Source of the DNA: Gnetum montanum
Lineage: Eukaryota; Streptophyta; Gnetopsida; Gnetales; Gnetaceae
Direction of reading: 5' to 3'
Length of the DNA: 64,000 nucleotides
NCBI GenBank assembly: GCA_015680685.1
Contig: MNCI01036747.1
Coordinates: 332,515 to 396,514 of the forward strand
Each line of letters starts with the position of its first letter. Positions within the stretch are counted from its first letter, which is position 1. Under the pieces are notes generated by a model. The model ran no database searches. It had not been told where the DNA came from and saw only the letters and a program-made list of their open reading frames with translations. Below, piece after piece: positions 36,420 through 47,532 of this stretch. A program made the translations under genes and the position numbers.

Positions 36420-37921
36420 TTTAATTAATACTTCATGATGTGTAGTGGAAGTCATGTTCAAGTTATACAAGCTCAGGGTTTTGTTTTTTTGCTTAAGAGA
36501 CTATTTGACATACTCCATCACACTTATAAAGCTTTTGTCATTACTCATGGGCTTGTCATCCTAGTTGTGCTTAACTTCCTCCATGTGCCCCAAAATGCGT
36601 ACTTTGTTTTTAGGTTATGCTTGTGGATTTTTCTCTCTCTTTTTTCTTTGGATCTTAGGATCCTCCTATGATATGCTTCTGCAAGCAACCTGAGTTAATG
36701 AGGTCATGGGTAAAGTTGATATAGAAGTGGGCTTCAGTGGGCCCACTTCATTCTGTGCCTTGGCTTACTTATCTTCTTTATTATTGGGCTTCCACCTAAG
36801 CTTCTACCTAAGCTTCTTCCTATGCTTAGTTGAGGCTTTTTGGTTGTCATTTGTTGGCTATGAGGAAGAAGCTATGGCATTAGCCACCACAGGAGGTCAT
36901 TGTGTTGTTGTAGGGATTGGTTGGGTTGTGGCTATCTGGGGTAGCCTAATAACAATAGGCTCCCTAAGAGGTGTAGGTGGTAGTATCCCTATAACAAAAG
37001 GAGGTCTTAAGCTAGCAGAAGCTGAAGAGCCCCTTTCGCTATGAGGGGCTACCCAAATCACAAACAATTCCCTTGCAAGTCTTTGATTGTCATGAATGTT
37101 AAATGTTGATATAATGTATGAGTGGTCATTGGTGTTTAATAGGTCCTTGTACATGTGCATTGACTAGTTTTGGGTTCAGGTAGGCTTAGATACATCAATG
37201 ATCAACTTGTCCCTATCTATCATCTTTTGTAGGTCATCCTTCAATGCAAGGCAGAAGTCGGTGTCATGACCAGGCAATTGATGGTAGTGGTAAAAGCAAT
37301 AAAGCTTGAAATACTTAGGTAACTGGGGATTATCCTTAGTCAATTAAGTGGGATCCTTGGCTATCTCACATAGTCTTTCATGCTTTTTAAAAGTAGCTTC
37401 AAACATCTACTTGTGTTGGATCATCCCACTCTTCAACAATCTATCCAAGAATTCAAACGTATTTAAAGGAAAATTAGTATATTTTGTCCTATCATTCCAC
37501 TAAAAGCTAGGCCTAGGAGTAGTTAATGTAGTAGCCTCAAAGGTTAGTGGCTGGCTATCATGGTTATTAGTAGGGGTCCTAGATTGATTATTTCTTAGCC
37601 CTTACTTAGTCGTTTTGGCTTCCTTGCCTACCATGACCATAGATACATTATTTTGCTTACCTCTCTCCTTGTCTCTCCACATGTGTTGATTTTTATATGC
37701 CATGTAGGTAGGGTCATGGCTAGCTTCCATAGCATCCTCTATGTTTTTTTTCTAGAAGAACACTTAACTAAGTAACCATGGATCAAGGTAGTACCAATTA
37801 GACTTGATAAAATCATTAACCAACCCCTTGAATATAGCGAAAATGTGGATTTTAGCTGTAGGCTCTGCTGTCTCATTTAGTAGACTATTCCATTGTTGGA
37901 TGAACTTCTATACTAGTTCAA
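36420..37921 (-). pseudogene. gag: decayed Gag, unit III, C-terminal part
   Basis: Continues the Gag interrupted by the copia element at 37922. Read on -: LVKFIQQ-like start, ETAEPTAKIHIFAIFKGLVN, a basic segment, then MHMYKDLLNTNDHSYIIST (37160-37104), which parallels MQVYEDPLNSSNDQFTIST of unit I. Open stretches are short and separated by TAG stops. It ends near the protease. Confidence 0.6.
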
Positions 37922-37926
37922 GTGAT
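37922..37926 (+). repeat. target-site duplication of the copia element (left)
   Basis: GTGAT, repeated at 44715-44719. Joining the flanks at this duplication restores the continuity of the unit III Gag frame, so both ends are well fixed. Confidence 0.8.
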
Positions 37927-39040
37927 TGTGAGCCTTTTGTTCTAGGTATGTCAAAACATTAAGAAAAATGGAAGACAAGGTTGTTTGTATGTGTGTGCGA
38001 TAATTGTGCCTATAGGACAAGAACTTAGATTATGCAAGCTATTGGACAAGCAATGAAGAATTCATTATGCAAAGGAAGATGAAGAAAGACATCTTTGAGA
38101 AATAGCAGATGTCTCAGTAGAATTGGAGTGAACACAAGCAAAGATGTTCTTAAGAAACAGTAGATGTCTTTCTCTAGGTAAATACATCTTTCATCAAGCA
38201 AAGATTTCTTCATAGAATGAAGGCCAATTTTAGAAATATTTCTTCCATCAAACAAAGACATCTTTCCCAAATGAATATTTTAGAAAGATGTCTTTCTCAA
38301 ACAAAGACATCTTCCCAGAATTAAAGGAAAATATAGAAAGATGTCTCACACATGAAGAAGATGTCTTTCATCACCATTAATGACCATTGGCTAGCCATTA
38401 CATGAGTTCCAAAAAGGATTTAGAAACATGGAAGCTATAAGAAGATATCATATGCATTGGAAAATGTGATAGCTTGTATGTAATCATTATAAAATCATTT
38501 TGTCAATCATTGTAATCTTTGTTTCCTTCTATTGTATCATCATTTGTTCATTGTAAAGTGTGTTGTACCTCAACATCTAAGGATCAGCAAACTGAGTTGC
38601 ATTTATCCCTTATAATTATTCTTTCTTCTAATCCTATGAGGTTGATGTAATTCTTGTGGGAAGGCATCTTACTTAAGCTTGTCGAGATTTTGTGGGATTG
38701 AGTTGTTAGTGCTACTATACAATACTCTAGATTGAAGCTAAAGGTTGTAAAGGTTTTCAAAGCTTAGAAACCATATTACAAGCCTAACAAGACCTTGGGG
38801 GTTTGAGTAGCTAGTGTTATAGCACAACACTTTGGAGTGGGGCATGAAGACTATATATGGTGTGGACTTTTCAACCACATTTGAGACCAACAAAGTCTAG
38901 AGTTGTGCTAGCAATCTACCCTCCAACTGTGGACTACCCAAGTTTGGGAATCACATTAAATTTGATGTGTATGATTTTGTGTTACAAATTTTTATTTTGA
39001 AAATTTATTCATCCCCTACCTTTAAGTTCAATGATCCACA
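37927..39040 (+). repeat. 5' LTR of the copia element
   Basis: Starts TGTGAGCC and ends GATCCACA. Holds about ten copies of AAGATGTCTTT / AAAGACATCTT in 38085-38365. The same LTR family occurs at 43613-44714 and, on -, at 60590-61730. Confidence 0.85.
38085..38365. promoter_or_regulatory. array of GATGTC/GACATC palindromic motifs in U3
   Basis: Repeated 10-12-base motifs AAAGACATCTTT, AAAGATGTCTTT and variants, roughly every 15-35 bases. Both forms differ by one transition from the perfect palindrome AAGACGTCTT, whose ACGT core is the typical binding site of plant bZIP factors. It probably served as an LTR enhancer. Confidence 0.55.
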
Positions 39041-39042
39041 AG

Positions 39043-39060
39043 TGGTATCGAAGCTTGGTA
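39043..39060 (+). promoter_or_regulatory. primer-binding site, initiator-Met tRNA type
   Basis: TGGTATCGAAGCTTGGTA two bases after the LTR. The plant copia standard is TGGTATCAGAGCCTGGTA, so only a few positions differ. Confidence 0.8.
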
Positions 39061-39434
39061 CTCTTCGCGGTCATCATCAACTTCAAGATTGAACGATGGA
39101 GGGAACATCCTACACAAAGCCATCCATGTTCGATGGATTTAACTTTACCTACTAGAAAGCTAGAATGTAAGGGTTCTTCAAATCCATGGAATTTGAAGTG
39201 TGGTAGTCAATTCATAAAGGTACTACACTCCACCTATCGATAGCTCCACTAGCAACATCAAGCTTTACAAAAAATGGTCACAAGAGAAAAAGGATAAGTT
39301 CATGTTTGATTCAAAAGAAAAAATTATTTATATTGTGCATTAAATAAATCTAAATTTAATAGAGTAGCAAGATGTAAAATAGCCAAAGAAATTTGGAAAA
39401 TTTTACAAGCTACTTAAGAGGGAACATCTATTGT

Positions 39435-39630
39435 TTTTTTTTTTTAGAAAATATTCGGGCTTATATTACTAAGAGAGAAAGAACTATAGTACAGGAGATT
39501 ACAAATCGTGGGCCATCAGCAATGGCCCTCAATGGATGGAAAATAATCCCCTAGTTCACAAAATAATTCAGCACCCCAATAGTCATGCTAAATCCAAGAA
39601 AAAAAACCAAAATCGATGGGGGGGGGGGGG
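39435..39630 (-). mobile_element. short poly-A-tailed insertion (SINE or truncated LINE)
   Basis: Interrupts the copia Gag. It is flanked by ACATCTATTGT (39424-39434) and ACATCTATTAT (39631-39641), an 11-base target duplication. On + it starts with a run of T and ends with a run of 13 G, so on - it has a poly-A tail at its 3' end preceded by TTCTTTCTCTCTTAGTAATA. This is the mark of target-primed retroposition. The length suits a SINE or a 5'-truncated LINE; no tRNA-like promoter boxes are evident. Confidence 0.65.
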
Positions 39631-39641
39631 ACATCTATTAT

Positions 39642-39647
39642 NNNNNN
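39642..39647. other. assembly gap (NNNNNN)
   Basis: Six N directly beside the duplication and poly-G end of the short insertion. Its true length is unknown; it probably marks a homopolymer-related assembly problem. Confidence 0.9.
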
Positions 39648-41284
39648 TATTATTAAGTAATCGAAATTATTACTTTTACAAAGTGAGTACAATAAACTCA
39701 AAATGAGAGAAGGTGAGAAAATAAAGGATTATTTCTCTAGGGATAATGATCTTGTTGTAGTAATTAGAGGAATAGGAAAGGATCTACCCCAAAGTGAGGT
39801 CATCATCAAAATGATTAAAGCTTTATAACAAGAGTTCAAAAAAAGGGTCACAACCATGGAAGAAATCAAAGATTTCTTAACCATAAAATTTGAGGAACTT
39901 CAAAGTGCTCTCATTGCTTATGAAATGAATCTCATAAGTGAAGGAGCTATTCAAGAAAGACCCATTTCCTTGAAGACTACCTCAAATAAGAAGGAGCTCA
40001 ATGAGTATGATGAGGGAAATGAATATGAGATTGCCTTTCTCACTAGGAAGCTACAACAACTAATCACTAGAAGAAATAAAGGAACATATTAGTAAACATT
40101 TAATCATACCAAAGGTAGAGGTAAGAATCTCTTAAATTCTAATTTAGATTTCTCTTCTATAGAATGTTGGATGTGTGGTGGAAGAGGCCATGTGGCCTTC
40201 GAATGTCCCAATAGCTTCAGGATGTAATTCAAGAATAAATCCACTAAAGAAGTAAAGAAGACCAACTTCTATACAAGTTGGGATGATCGATAGAAAAGTG
40301 AAGAAGAAGTAGAGGAAGATGCAAAACATTCTCAGCTCATTTGCATGGCCCCCACTAATGGAGATTCATCAGATGATGAACTAAATGACAATGAGAGGTT
40401 TGATTTATTATGTAAAGAACTTTTCAATGTTCAAAATCTTTGCACCAAGTTAATTCTAAAGATCATGAAATACCTTTGTTAAATTTGACTATTTCTAATC
40501 TTAATAAATAATTCTCATACCTAAGGATTAAGAATGGGAAGCTAACCTCACCCTTAGAATAGGCCAAAGTGGAAGATGTAGATGTTAAATTAATAAATGA
40601 AAGATTGATGAAGGGAAAGGAATCCCTTTGAATGGTACTAGGACAAGGAAGAAGTCCACAAGATAAAAGTGGACTTGGATGCTTTTCCCAAGAAGAAGAG
40701 CCTACATGGCCATCATCCCATCTAAAGGGATCACCAAAAATTAAGGGCACCATTTCAGAAGAAGCTCCTATCCATCAAAAGATTCCTAAAAGGTTTAATA
40801 ATTCTCATTCTACTCATCTTTTCTATAGTAGGAAGGCTAGATGTTATGATTGTAATAAGTTTGGGCCTAAAATTAGGAGAGCAAATTAAAGTTCTATCAT
40901 TTGAGTACTAAGTCATATCACAAAACTCCTTGGTCTTATCATAGTGCACTAAAAAAGGATTTTATGCAAGACTACAGAGGAGATTGAATGTTAACTCAAA
41001 AGGCCAAAGCTTTCAAAAAGGAATGGAGAATTAAAAAATTGAACCAAGGGCATCAAGATACTTTCATCAATAGATTCGTAAGAGGAAGTCATGCCTTGAA
41101 CATTGAAGAAGTTCGACTGAGAGGAGAATCCTCAAAAGAGGAAACTCACTCTCTAGCTCTCTAAGCTCCATCACCTTTTAACAACATGACAAGTAGGTAG
41201 ATGTAAGTTTTTTCTTTTGTTTTCAAACTCTTATTAAGACTATAGACCATTGGCAACCTTTCCAAACCTCAACCTATTTTTGAT

Positions 41285-41435
41285 GAAAGACATCTCTACA
41301 AAGGCATCTTCGAGAAAACAAAGACATCTCTCTAATTTGTTGGGGTTTGCGAGAAAGATGTCTCTTGAAAGTAAAAGACATCTATTGTAAATTTTACATG
41401 TGGTAAAGACATCTTCCTTTCAAAAAAGACGTCTT
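41285..41435 (+). promoter_or_regulatory. internal GACATC/GATGTC array before the second frame
   Basis: At least seven motifs of the same type as in the LTRs: GAAAGACATCTC, CAAAGACATCTC, GAAAGATGTCTC, AAAAGACATCTA, TAAAGACATCTT, and one intact palindrome AAAGACGTCTTC at about 41425. They are followed by a TATA-like AGATAAAAC near 41480 and an ATG at 41524. It looks like a promoter inside the element, independent of the LTR. Confidence 0.5.
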
Positions 41436-41523
41436 CTTTTTCATTTAAGAGCCCTCATTTTTCATCACTATAGAAGATAAAACCCCCATTTTTGTTGTAT
41501 TTCTTCATATCTACCCCACAGAG

Positions 41524-43180
41524 ATGACTAAGGCTTCATCATTGTAGTAATTTTTGATAGATATGACCCATAAGAAGATTGGAATGTCCAAGGCACCACC
41601 CAAGAAATGTTCAAGATGCAGTTCTAGAGTGTGCAACCTTCCTATATGTCTCAATTTTGAAGCACAAGCACTCAACATAGGTTTGAAGCAACTAGAACCA
41701 CTACTATCAAGTTATGAGCATTCTATTGTTTTTCCACCTCATAGACAATAAGCTCTGTTAGATTACTTCACGTTTTTGAAGTGGAATACCTTCATTTCCA
41801 TGATTTTTCTTATCCCTAAAGTGTTAATTAGGTAATTCTACTATTATATTGTTATTTCTAATAAGTTTTGTTGGGGCATTCACATCAACTATTTGTGGAA
41901 TTTTTGATGAAGTCTCTCTCCAAATTGTGAATGCAATTCTAGGCATATCTACTTTTGATGTCTTTTAGGTTACCATTGAGTCTATGCATGATATTTACAT
42001 AAATGGTATAATGCCCATAGGACACAATGAATTTTGTGATGTTTTATTTGGGAGAGATGTGTCATTTGATAGGGGTCATATTGAGAAGAACAAGATGACT
42101 TCTAATGACTCCACCTTGTCACTCTTTGTTTTGTATAACATCATGGTGAAAGGAGGTTGCTACAATTATTTTCTTCCACCCTAGGATTTTATACTATATT
42201 GTCTACTTACAAGGTTACCATTAGATCTAGGGCACACTCTTTGCTAGGATATTCTAAGCCTCTATGCTAAGGAGAGAATCCTTGGACACCCCTACCTCAT
42301 TAGCTTGTTCATTTACTAAAGGAGTGTACCTATACCCAAAGTTGCCTTTGCTTAAAGGTAAAAGGACTCTTAGTGAATACATGAAGAAAAGGAGTACTTC
42401 CCATGGACCTGAAGTAGAACCTAGTATTAGACCTTTGAAACAAAAGAAAGAAGCATGTCCATAGTTAAGACAATCAAATTCTCTGATGCTCAAATTCATT
42501 CTTCTCTAAAGAAGTTGTTTTGGCCCTTTGCTCAACCCATTGGGAAGCTTGAAAGGAACCACTCTTACTTGCGTAAGAGTTTGAATGAAGCTGGGATTCC
42601 TCCTTCCTCTAATGGATAGGTATTTAAGAAGGTCACTACTTCTCCTATCTCTGATAGCGAGGAAGATGTTCCTATTCCTCCACAACATCCCTTAGCAGCA
42701 AGCCCTTCATGCATGTATGACTCTGGGATGGAGTCAGACTCTAAGCTAGAGGTACCCCAAGAAAGTGTGGGGGGGGTGGGGGGGGGGGGCACATCATGCT
42801 TCCATGCAGCAGCCAAAGCACCATGTTCCAGTACCTCCTACTTACACTATTCCACCTCCTATTGATGCTCCTAGCTATTTTGAGAAATTCTCTATGGAGA
42901 ACATCTTTGGAATCACATCCCAATGGATCCCATTCCAATAACCACTAGCTCCACCAGCTTCCTCTCAATTTTGAGTGAAGCTTCATCCTTGATAGGTTGC
43001 AATGCAATAGGTTGAGTTCTTTGATGAGGACACTCATAAATCTAGCCAACCCAACACCAGTAGTAATGACGATGAAGAGGAGACTTATCATCTATCCAAA
43101 GAAGTAGTGGATTCTAAGTCTAAGGATGCTACCGAGGTTAGTGATTAAGACCTTGATAGGTTGCTTGTTCTCTCCTCTTG
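41524..43180 (+). pseudogene. second frame of the copia element, unknown product
   Basis: Broken frame not resembling copia protease, integrase, RT or RNase H. It starts at ATG 41524 (MTKASS) after the internal promoter-like array. Later pieces: MSKAPPKKCSRCSSRVCNLP (41584 on), LFGRDVSFDRGHIEKNKM (about 42030-42090), STLSLFVLYNIMVKGGCYN, LRRESLDTPTSLACSFTKGV and a Lys/Arg-rich KRTLSEYMKKRSTSHGPEVE. The end is Ser/Pro/Asp-rich with poly-G tracts at 42769-42789. The layout (small folded segment with an RGG-like turn, basic stretch, acidic disordered tail) resembles accessory frames of plant transposons, but I recognise no family. Many stops. Confidence 0.4.
42769..42789 (+). repeat. poly-G tract
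   Basis: Eight G, one T and twelve G in a row within the unknown frame. Such runs are unusual in AT-rich DNA; see the other tracts at 39618, 46361 and 47362. Confidence 0.85.
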
Positions 43181-43596
43181 ATGCTCAAAAAGGATGAGAC
43201 ATTTTTGGCTCTCACATATGTGATTTTGGGACTTTGCACATATGTAATTGATGTGGTTTGACAGTTGCATAAAGTTATACTATTTTTATAGTATGGAATA
43301 TAATAGTTTGTGGATGATTTTGGACAAATGGTGTGCTTTCCATGTTATCTCTATGTGGTTTACCTTTGTTATTTATTCTTGCATTTACTTTCATTTACAT
43401 GTCATTAAACATTCATACTTATCCTACTTCCTAGATGCCATAGGAATTTATGTCTTAATGCTTTTTGTAATATATTTTTTATGTGCTTACTTTATATGCT
43501 TTGTTCTTTTTGGTTATGTCCAAAAAGTGGGAGAAGTAGCTAATGTGTTATTAATAAGATAATACCAACCCATTTTCTCAAGTTTTGGACATTACC

Positions 43597-43608
43597 AAAA
43601 AAAAAGGC
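43597..43608 (+). promoter_or_regulatory. polypurine tract of the copia element
   Basis: AAAAAAAAAGGCA a few bases before the 3' LTR. The related minus-strand element at 61731-61741 has AAAAAGGGGA at the same place. Confidence 0.6.
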
Positions 43609-43612
43609 ATAT

Positions 43613-44714
43613 TATGATCCTTTTGATTTTGGTATGTCAAAACATTAAGAAAAATGAAAGACAAGGTTGTTTGTATGTGTGTGTGATTATTGTGCTTGTA
43701 AGAAAAGAACTTAAATTGTGTAAGCTATTGGACAAGTAATGAAGAATTGATTATTCAAAGGAAGATGAAGAAAGATGTCTCAATAGAATTGGAATAACAT
43801 AAGAAAAGACATCTTTAAGAAATAATAGATGTCTTTCTGCAAGCAAAGCCATCTTCCATCAGGCAAAGATATCTTCATAGAATGTAGGCCAACTTTGGAA
43901 AGACATCTTCCATTAGATAAAGATGTCTTTTCCAGATGGATATTTCAAAAAAATGTCTTTCTCAAACAAAGACATCTTTCCAAAATTGAAGGCAAATACA
44001 AAAAGAAGTCTCAAGCATGAAGAAGATGTCTTTCATGACTATTAGTGATCATTGGTTAGTCACTACATGAGTTTCAAGAAGGATTTAGAAACATGGTAGC
44101 TATAAGAAGATATCATATGCATTGGGACATGTGAAAACTTGTGTGTAATCATTGTTCAATCATTTTGTAAATCATTGTAATCTTTGTTACTCTTCATTGT
44201 ATCATCATTTGTTCAATGTAAAGTGTGTTGTATCTCAATATACAAGGATCAATAAATTGAGTTGCATTTATCCCTTGTGATTGTTCTCTCTTCTTGACAT
44301 GCAAGGTTGATGTGCTTCTTGCAGGAAGGCATCTTACTTGAGCATGTTGAGATCTTGTGAGATTAAGTTATTGATGTTGTGATAAAATTCTCTAGAGAAA
44401 AGCTCAAGGTTGTAAATTGTTGAAGCCTAGAAACCACATTCCAAGCCTAAAAGGACCTTATGGGGTTGATTCACTAGTGTTGTGGCACAACACTCTGGAG
44501 TAGGGCTTAAAAAATATATAGGGTGTGGACTCTTTAATCACATCTAAGAGCAACAAAGTTTGAAGGTGTGCTAGTGATCTATCCTCCAAGTGTGGACTAC
44601 AAAAATTGGGAAATCACATTAAATTCAATGTGTGTTCTTTTGTGTTACAAATTTTTAATTTGGAAACTTATTCACCCCTCCTCTTCCCTCGTCTTCTAAT
44701 TTCAACAATCCATA
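43613..44714 (+). repeat. 3' LTR of the copia element
   Basis: Starts TATGATCC (5' LTR: TGTGAGCC) and ends AATCCATA (5' LTR: GATCCACA); the end differences are transitions. The GATGTC/GACATC array lies at 43770-44035. It is followed by the GTGAT duplication at 44715-44719. Confidence 0.85.
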
Positions 44715-44719
44715 GTGAT

Positions 44720-45999
44720 CCTTGCTTGACCTTCATCAACTAGTCAAGCATGGTGTCAGGCCTTAAGTTGTACTTGAAGTGGTTAATGAATTGGGATATT
44801 AGGTCTTCAAGAGAGGATATAGACCCTCTCAATAAGGCACATTACCAATCAAGCACTTTCCCTATACAAGACATAGGGAAGATCCTCATTATGGTGTGTG
44901 CCCATGATTGCAATAGCAAGCACTCAGATAGAAAGGTTATAAGGTGAGCGTTGGGATCACCTTCTTCATTGTACTTGCTAAATTGATGGATAAGGACATC
45001 AAGAGGAAGCATCAATGGTGGGACCACATGACTAATGGAATCATCTTGGTAAAAGTCCATAATCTTGATGCTTTGAGATGTAGAGGCTTTAAGCCTCTTC
45101 AACTCCTCCATCAAGTCTTGGATCATTTGGAAGGCCTAATCCAAGCCTTATGATGCTGCTATTAGCTACAAGGTTTGTGCAAATGGTTGTGAAGTTTGTT
45201 GGAAGGCTTGTAACCTTGCTATCAATTGTAGAATAGAGGGGAGAGGTTGTGTTATTGTTGTGGTCAGTGGCCCAAATAATGAGATAGACATTTGTGCCAA
45301 TATCTAGGGCATAAATAGAACAAAGGGGGTATGTGATTCCTAGATTACTTAGGGCCCCATGGTGGATTCCACCTAATTAGCCCATGGGTTGGTGGTGGTA
45401 ACAACCACTGACAAAGGTCGTATAGACTATGGTTGGGTAGCAAATGACATAGAGAAATGAAACATGTTGGACTACAGCACTGATTTTGTTTGGTGCACAT
45501 CAATAATTGATGTAAGGCCAAACATCATTGGGTTGGAAGGGGTAGAGAATGGTGGCATCTGGTCCATGGAGGGGACAAATGGGATAGAGGAAGGAACTAT
45601 GGACTTGGGGGTTATTTGTTGAAACAACCTGTCTAGAATGTTTTCAGGTTTGGATTCTACCCTGAACTCATCCTCCTTTTCCTACTACTCTTTCGAGCTA
45701 TGCTTCTCATCTTCTTCATCCATATCAATTAGTTGAGATAGGATTCTGACATAAATGTCCATCAAGGGTATCTAGTCATACGGGGAAGAAATTTATTCCT
45801 TCCCATTTCAGTGTATGAGCTCATACTCCCTTTTGGCTTCTACTTCCACCCATGGGATTAGCATGCCAGCCTAGATTTTAGCACAAATGTAGTTATAATG
45901 ATCTCCCTTTATGATTGAAAATTTAGGACTTTACCTCCTAAACCTCAAGAACTACCTACACTTGATCATAGTAGGGTCCTTGGGGTCATATCTCCTCAT
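44720..45999 (-). pseudogene. gag: decayed Gag, unit III, N-terminal part
   Basis: Start on - at 45999: MRRYDPKDPTMIKCR, then TAG, exactly as in unit I. The capsid core at 45126-44720 is open for 94 codons: MIQDLMEELKRLKASTSQ, KIMDFYQDDSISH, DPNAHLITFLSECLLLQSW, then GKVLDWYRALL-like sequence (unit I: GKDLHWYRTLS) and NHFKYNLRPDTM. The frame then stops at the GTGAT duplication and continues beyond the copia element at 37921. Gag binds and packages element RNA. This copy is disrupted by stops and by the insertion. Confidence 0.7.
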
Positions 46000-46360
46000 G
46001 GCCTACTAGTCAAACCGGTTTTCAGTGAATGTGAAAGAAAACTTGGTTGATTGTTGGAACAACATGGTAAAAAAGTACTAAAATGGCTAAATGAGGTCTT
46101 AAAAGGTTAAATAACGTGCAAATTCCAATAATCAAAATTTAAAAATGGCTGAAAAAAGCATAAACTAGCTAAAAACAAGTTACTTACTATAAGTAGTAAG
46201 TGGCTGCTAAATGAGGTATACCCCTTTTTAAAAAATGGAAAAAAGATGGTATGATGCTCCACCCACTCCTAACTTCCTAGCTACACCTATACTAGGATGT
46301 AGTAGAAGGGAAAGAAAGGGGGTAAGATGGAAGGTCTTACACCATTTTGTTTAACATTGG

Positions 46361-46404
46361 TGTGGGGGGGATGTGCGGGGGGGCGAGGAGGGGGTGGGAG
46401 GGGT
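46361..46404 (+). repeat. G-rich tract
   Basis: Interrupted runs of G (7, 7, 5, 3 and 4) within 44 bases, enough for a G-quadruplex on the + strand. Confidence 0.8.
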
Positions 46405-47361
46405 TAAAACCCAAAGTGGAAACTTTGATTTTCAACAAAAAGATGGCTTTGGAAAGCTACCAATTTTCACAGCAAGGGGAATTGGGGTTTGGGTGTTAAA
46501 TCCACCAATGCTGGAAAAACTGAAAATATTTTAGTAGTAAGAGGGGTATGGCATCCATGCTAGCCTTAGGCTTTGAAATTCACAATAGGTGTTATGAAAA
46601 TCTAAAATCCAAACACCTGTAACTTCCACACTAAGGCTTTTGTTATAGGGGTATGAGTTGTAGTGTTGATTAATAAGTTGATTTCAAAGGTTTTAGCTAT
46701 AGAAATTAAATATTTTAAAAAATGTAAGCAACATTGGCACTGGGGCAAAGAGATTTTGACATAAAAATTGGATAAAGACCCTCCTTCTAGCACTAGAAAA
46801 ACTAAAGCGACTAAAAATCTTGATTGCTAGAGGAACCAAGGATTCCTAGTGATGCAGTTTTTAACCTTGGATATCTAAGGCCTCCATGAAAAATAAGATC
46901 CCTGGTGCCTTGGATAATCTGGAAAATCACCAAAGGACTTACAAAATGCAAAATGGGGACAAAAAGAATGAAATTCAAAATACAAATCTAAAATAAAATG
47001 CACAAAATGCAATGAACAATGAAACTTGCACACAAATAAAACTGCAATCTTTATTTCAAAATAATAAAGAGGGTATATAAAATGTAGAAAATATTTCCTA
47101 TAGGAGTAGTGGGGTTCACTTGGGTTGGAGTTCAGAGTTAATTGAAGCTTCTACAACCAACTCCATGATCTAGAAGTCCTATCACTCCCAATGCTATCGA
47201 ACCTTCATTGCTACAAAACCATATCTGCAATGTTGTCAATGTAGGAGGATGAGAGGTGTACGGAATCTTGGCTAGCCAAGTGAGAAACACTAGGAGTTTG
47301 GCTTTCCAAATGCACAACATGGACACAAAATTCTCATAGATCTCAAGGGTGCAGCGGAGGT

Positions 47362-47383
47362 GGGGGGGGGGGGGGGGGGGGGG
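47362..47383 (+). repeat. poly-G tract of 22 bases
   Basis: Uninterrupted run of 22 G, the longest in the window, in the putative LTR of unit III. Confidence 0.9.
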
Positions 47384-47532
47384 CAATGATAGGCTATGAG
47401 GTTTCCACACTAAGTGGTTTGAGAAGCCACATGTATCTAGAAATTGCAAGAGCTCTCAAATGCTAAAGTATGAAAAATTCCAAGGGATTTGAATTTCAAA
47501 AGTATTGAACTATAAATGGTGTTTGTGCCTAG

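Larger units (their letters stand above)
39096..41190 (+). pseudogene. gag: decayed copia-type Gag
   Basis: Start ATG at 39096: MEGTSYTKPSMFDGFNFTY, then TAG where the family has Trp, and KARM. Later KIREGEKIKDYFS-like spacing is seen at about 39700-39750 (KMREGEKIKDYFS), then FKKRVTTMEEIKDFLTIKFE and a long Lys/Glu-rich segment. The zinc knuckle at 40158-40206 reads CWMCGGRGHVAFEC, a correct CX2CX4HX4C. A second, damaged Cys pair (CYDCNKFG) lies near 40850. The C-terminal part runs to about 41190. A 196-base insertion and a gap of six N interrupt the frame at 39435-39647. Nucleocapsid and capsid regions are typical for Ty1/copia, but no protease or integrase follows. Confidence 0.75.
37927..44714 (+). 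mobile_element. copia-type LTR element with Gag but no visible Pol
   Basis: Two LTRs (37927-39040 and 43613-44714), an initiator-Met tRNA-type primer site at 39043, copia-like Gag, a polypurine tract and GTGAT duplications. The 2.4 kb between Gag and the 3' LTR holds a promoter-like array and a frame that is not integrase, RT or RNase H. This matches the class of non-autonomous elements known as TR-GAG. The LTRs agree better with each other than those of element 2, so it inserted later. It interrupts the unit III Gag. Confidence 0.85.

Noticed and set aside
38085-38365. CRISPR-like array
   Set aside because: Motifs are only 10-12 bases, irregularly spaced, in both orientations, and inside a plant copia LTR.
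42565-42938. Pro-rich frames on - in the copia element
   Set aside because: They arise from reading the poly-G tracts in reverse, opposite to the better supported + frame.
43248-43562. 104-codon hydrophobic frame on + before the 3' LTR
   Set aside because: T-rich non-coding DNA readily gives Phe/Tyr/Leu/Ile-rich open frames. It is not matched in the related minus-strand element beyond the last bases and has no family resemblance.
47138-47449. 103-codon frame on - with a poly-Pro stretch
   Set aside because: The proline run is the 22-base G tract read in reverse. No family resemblance; lies in the putative LTR.
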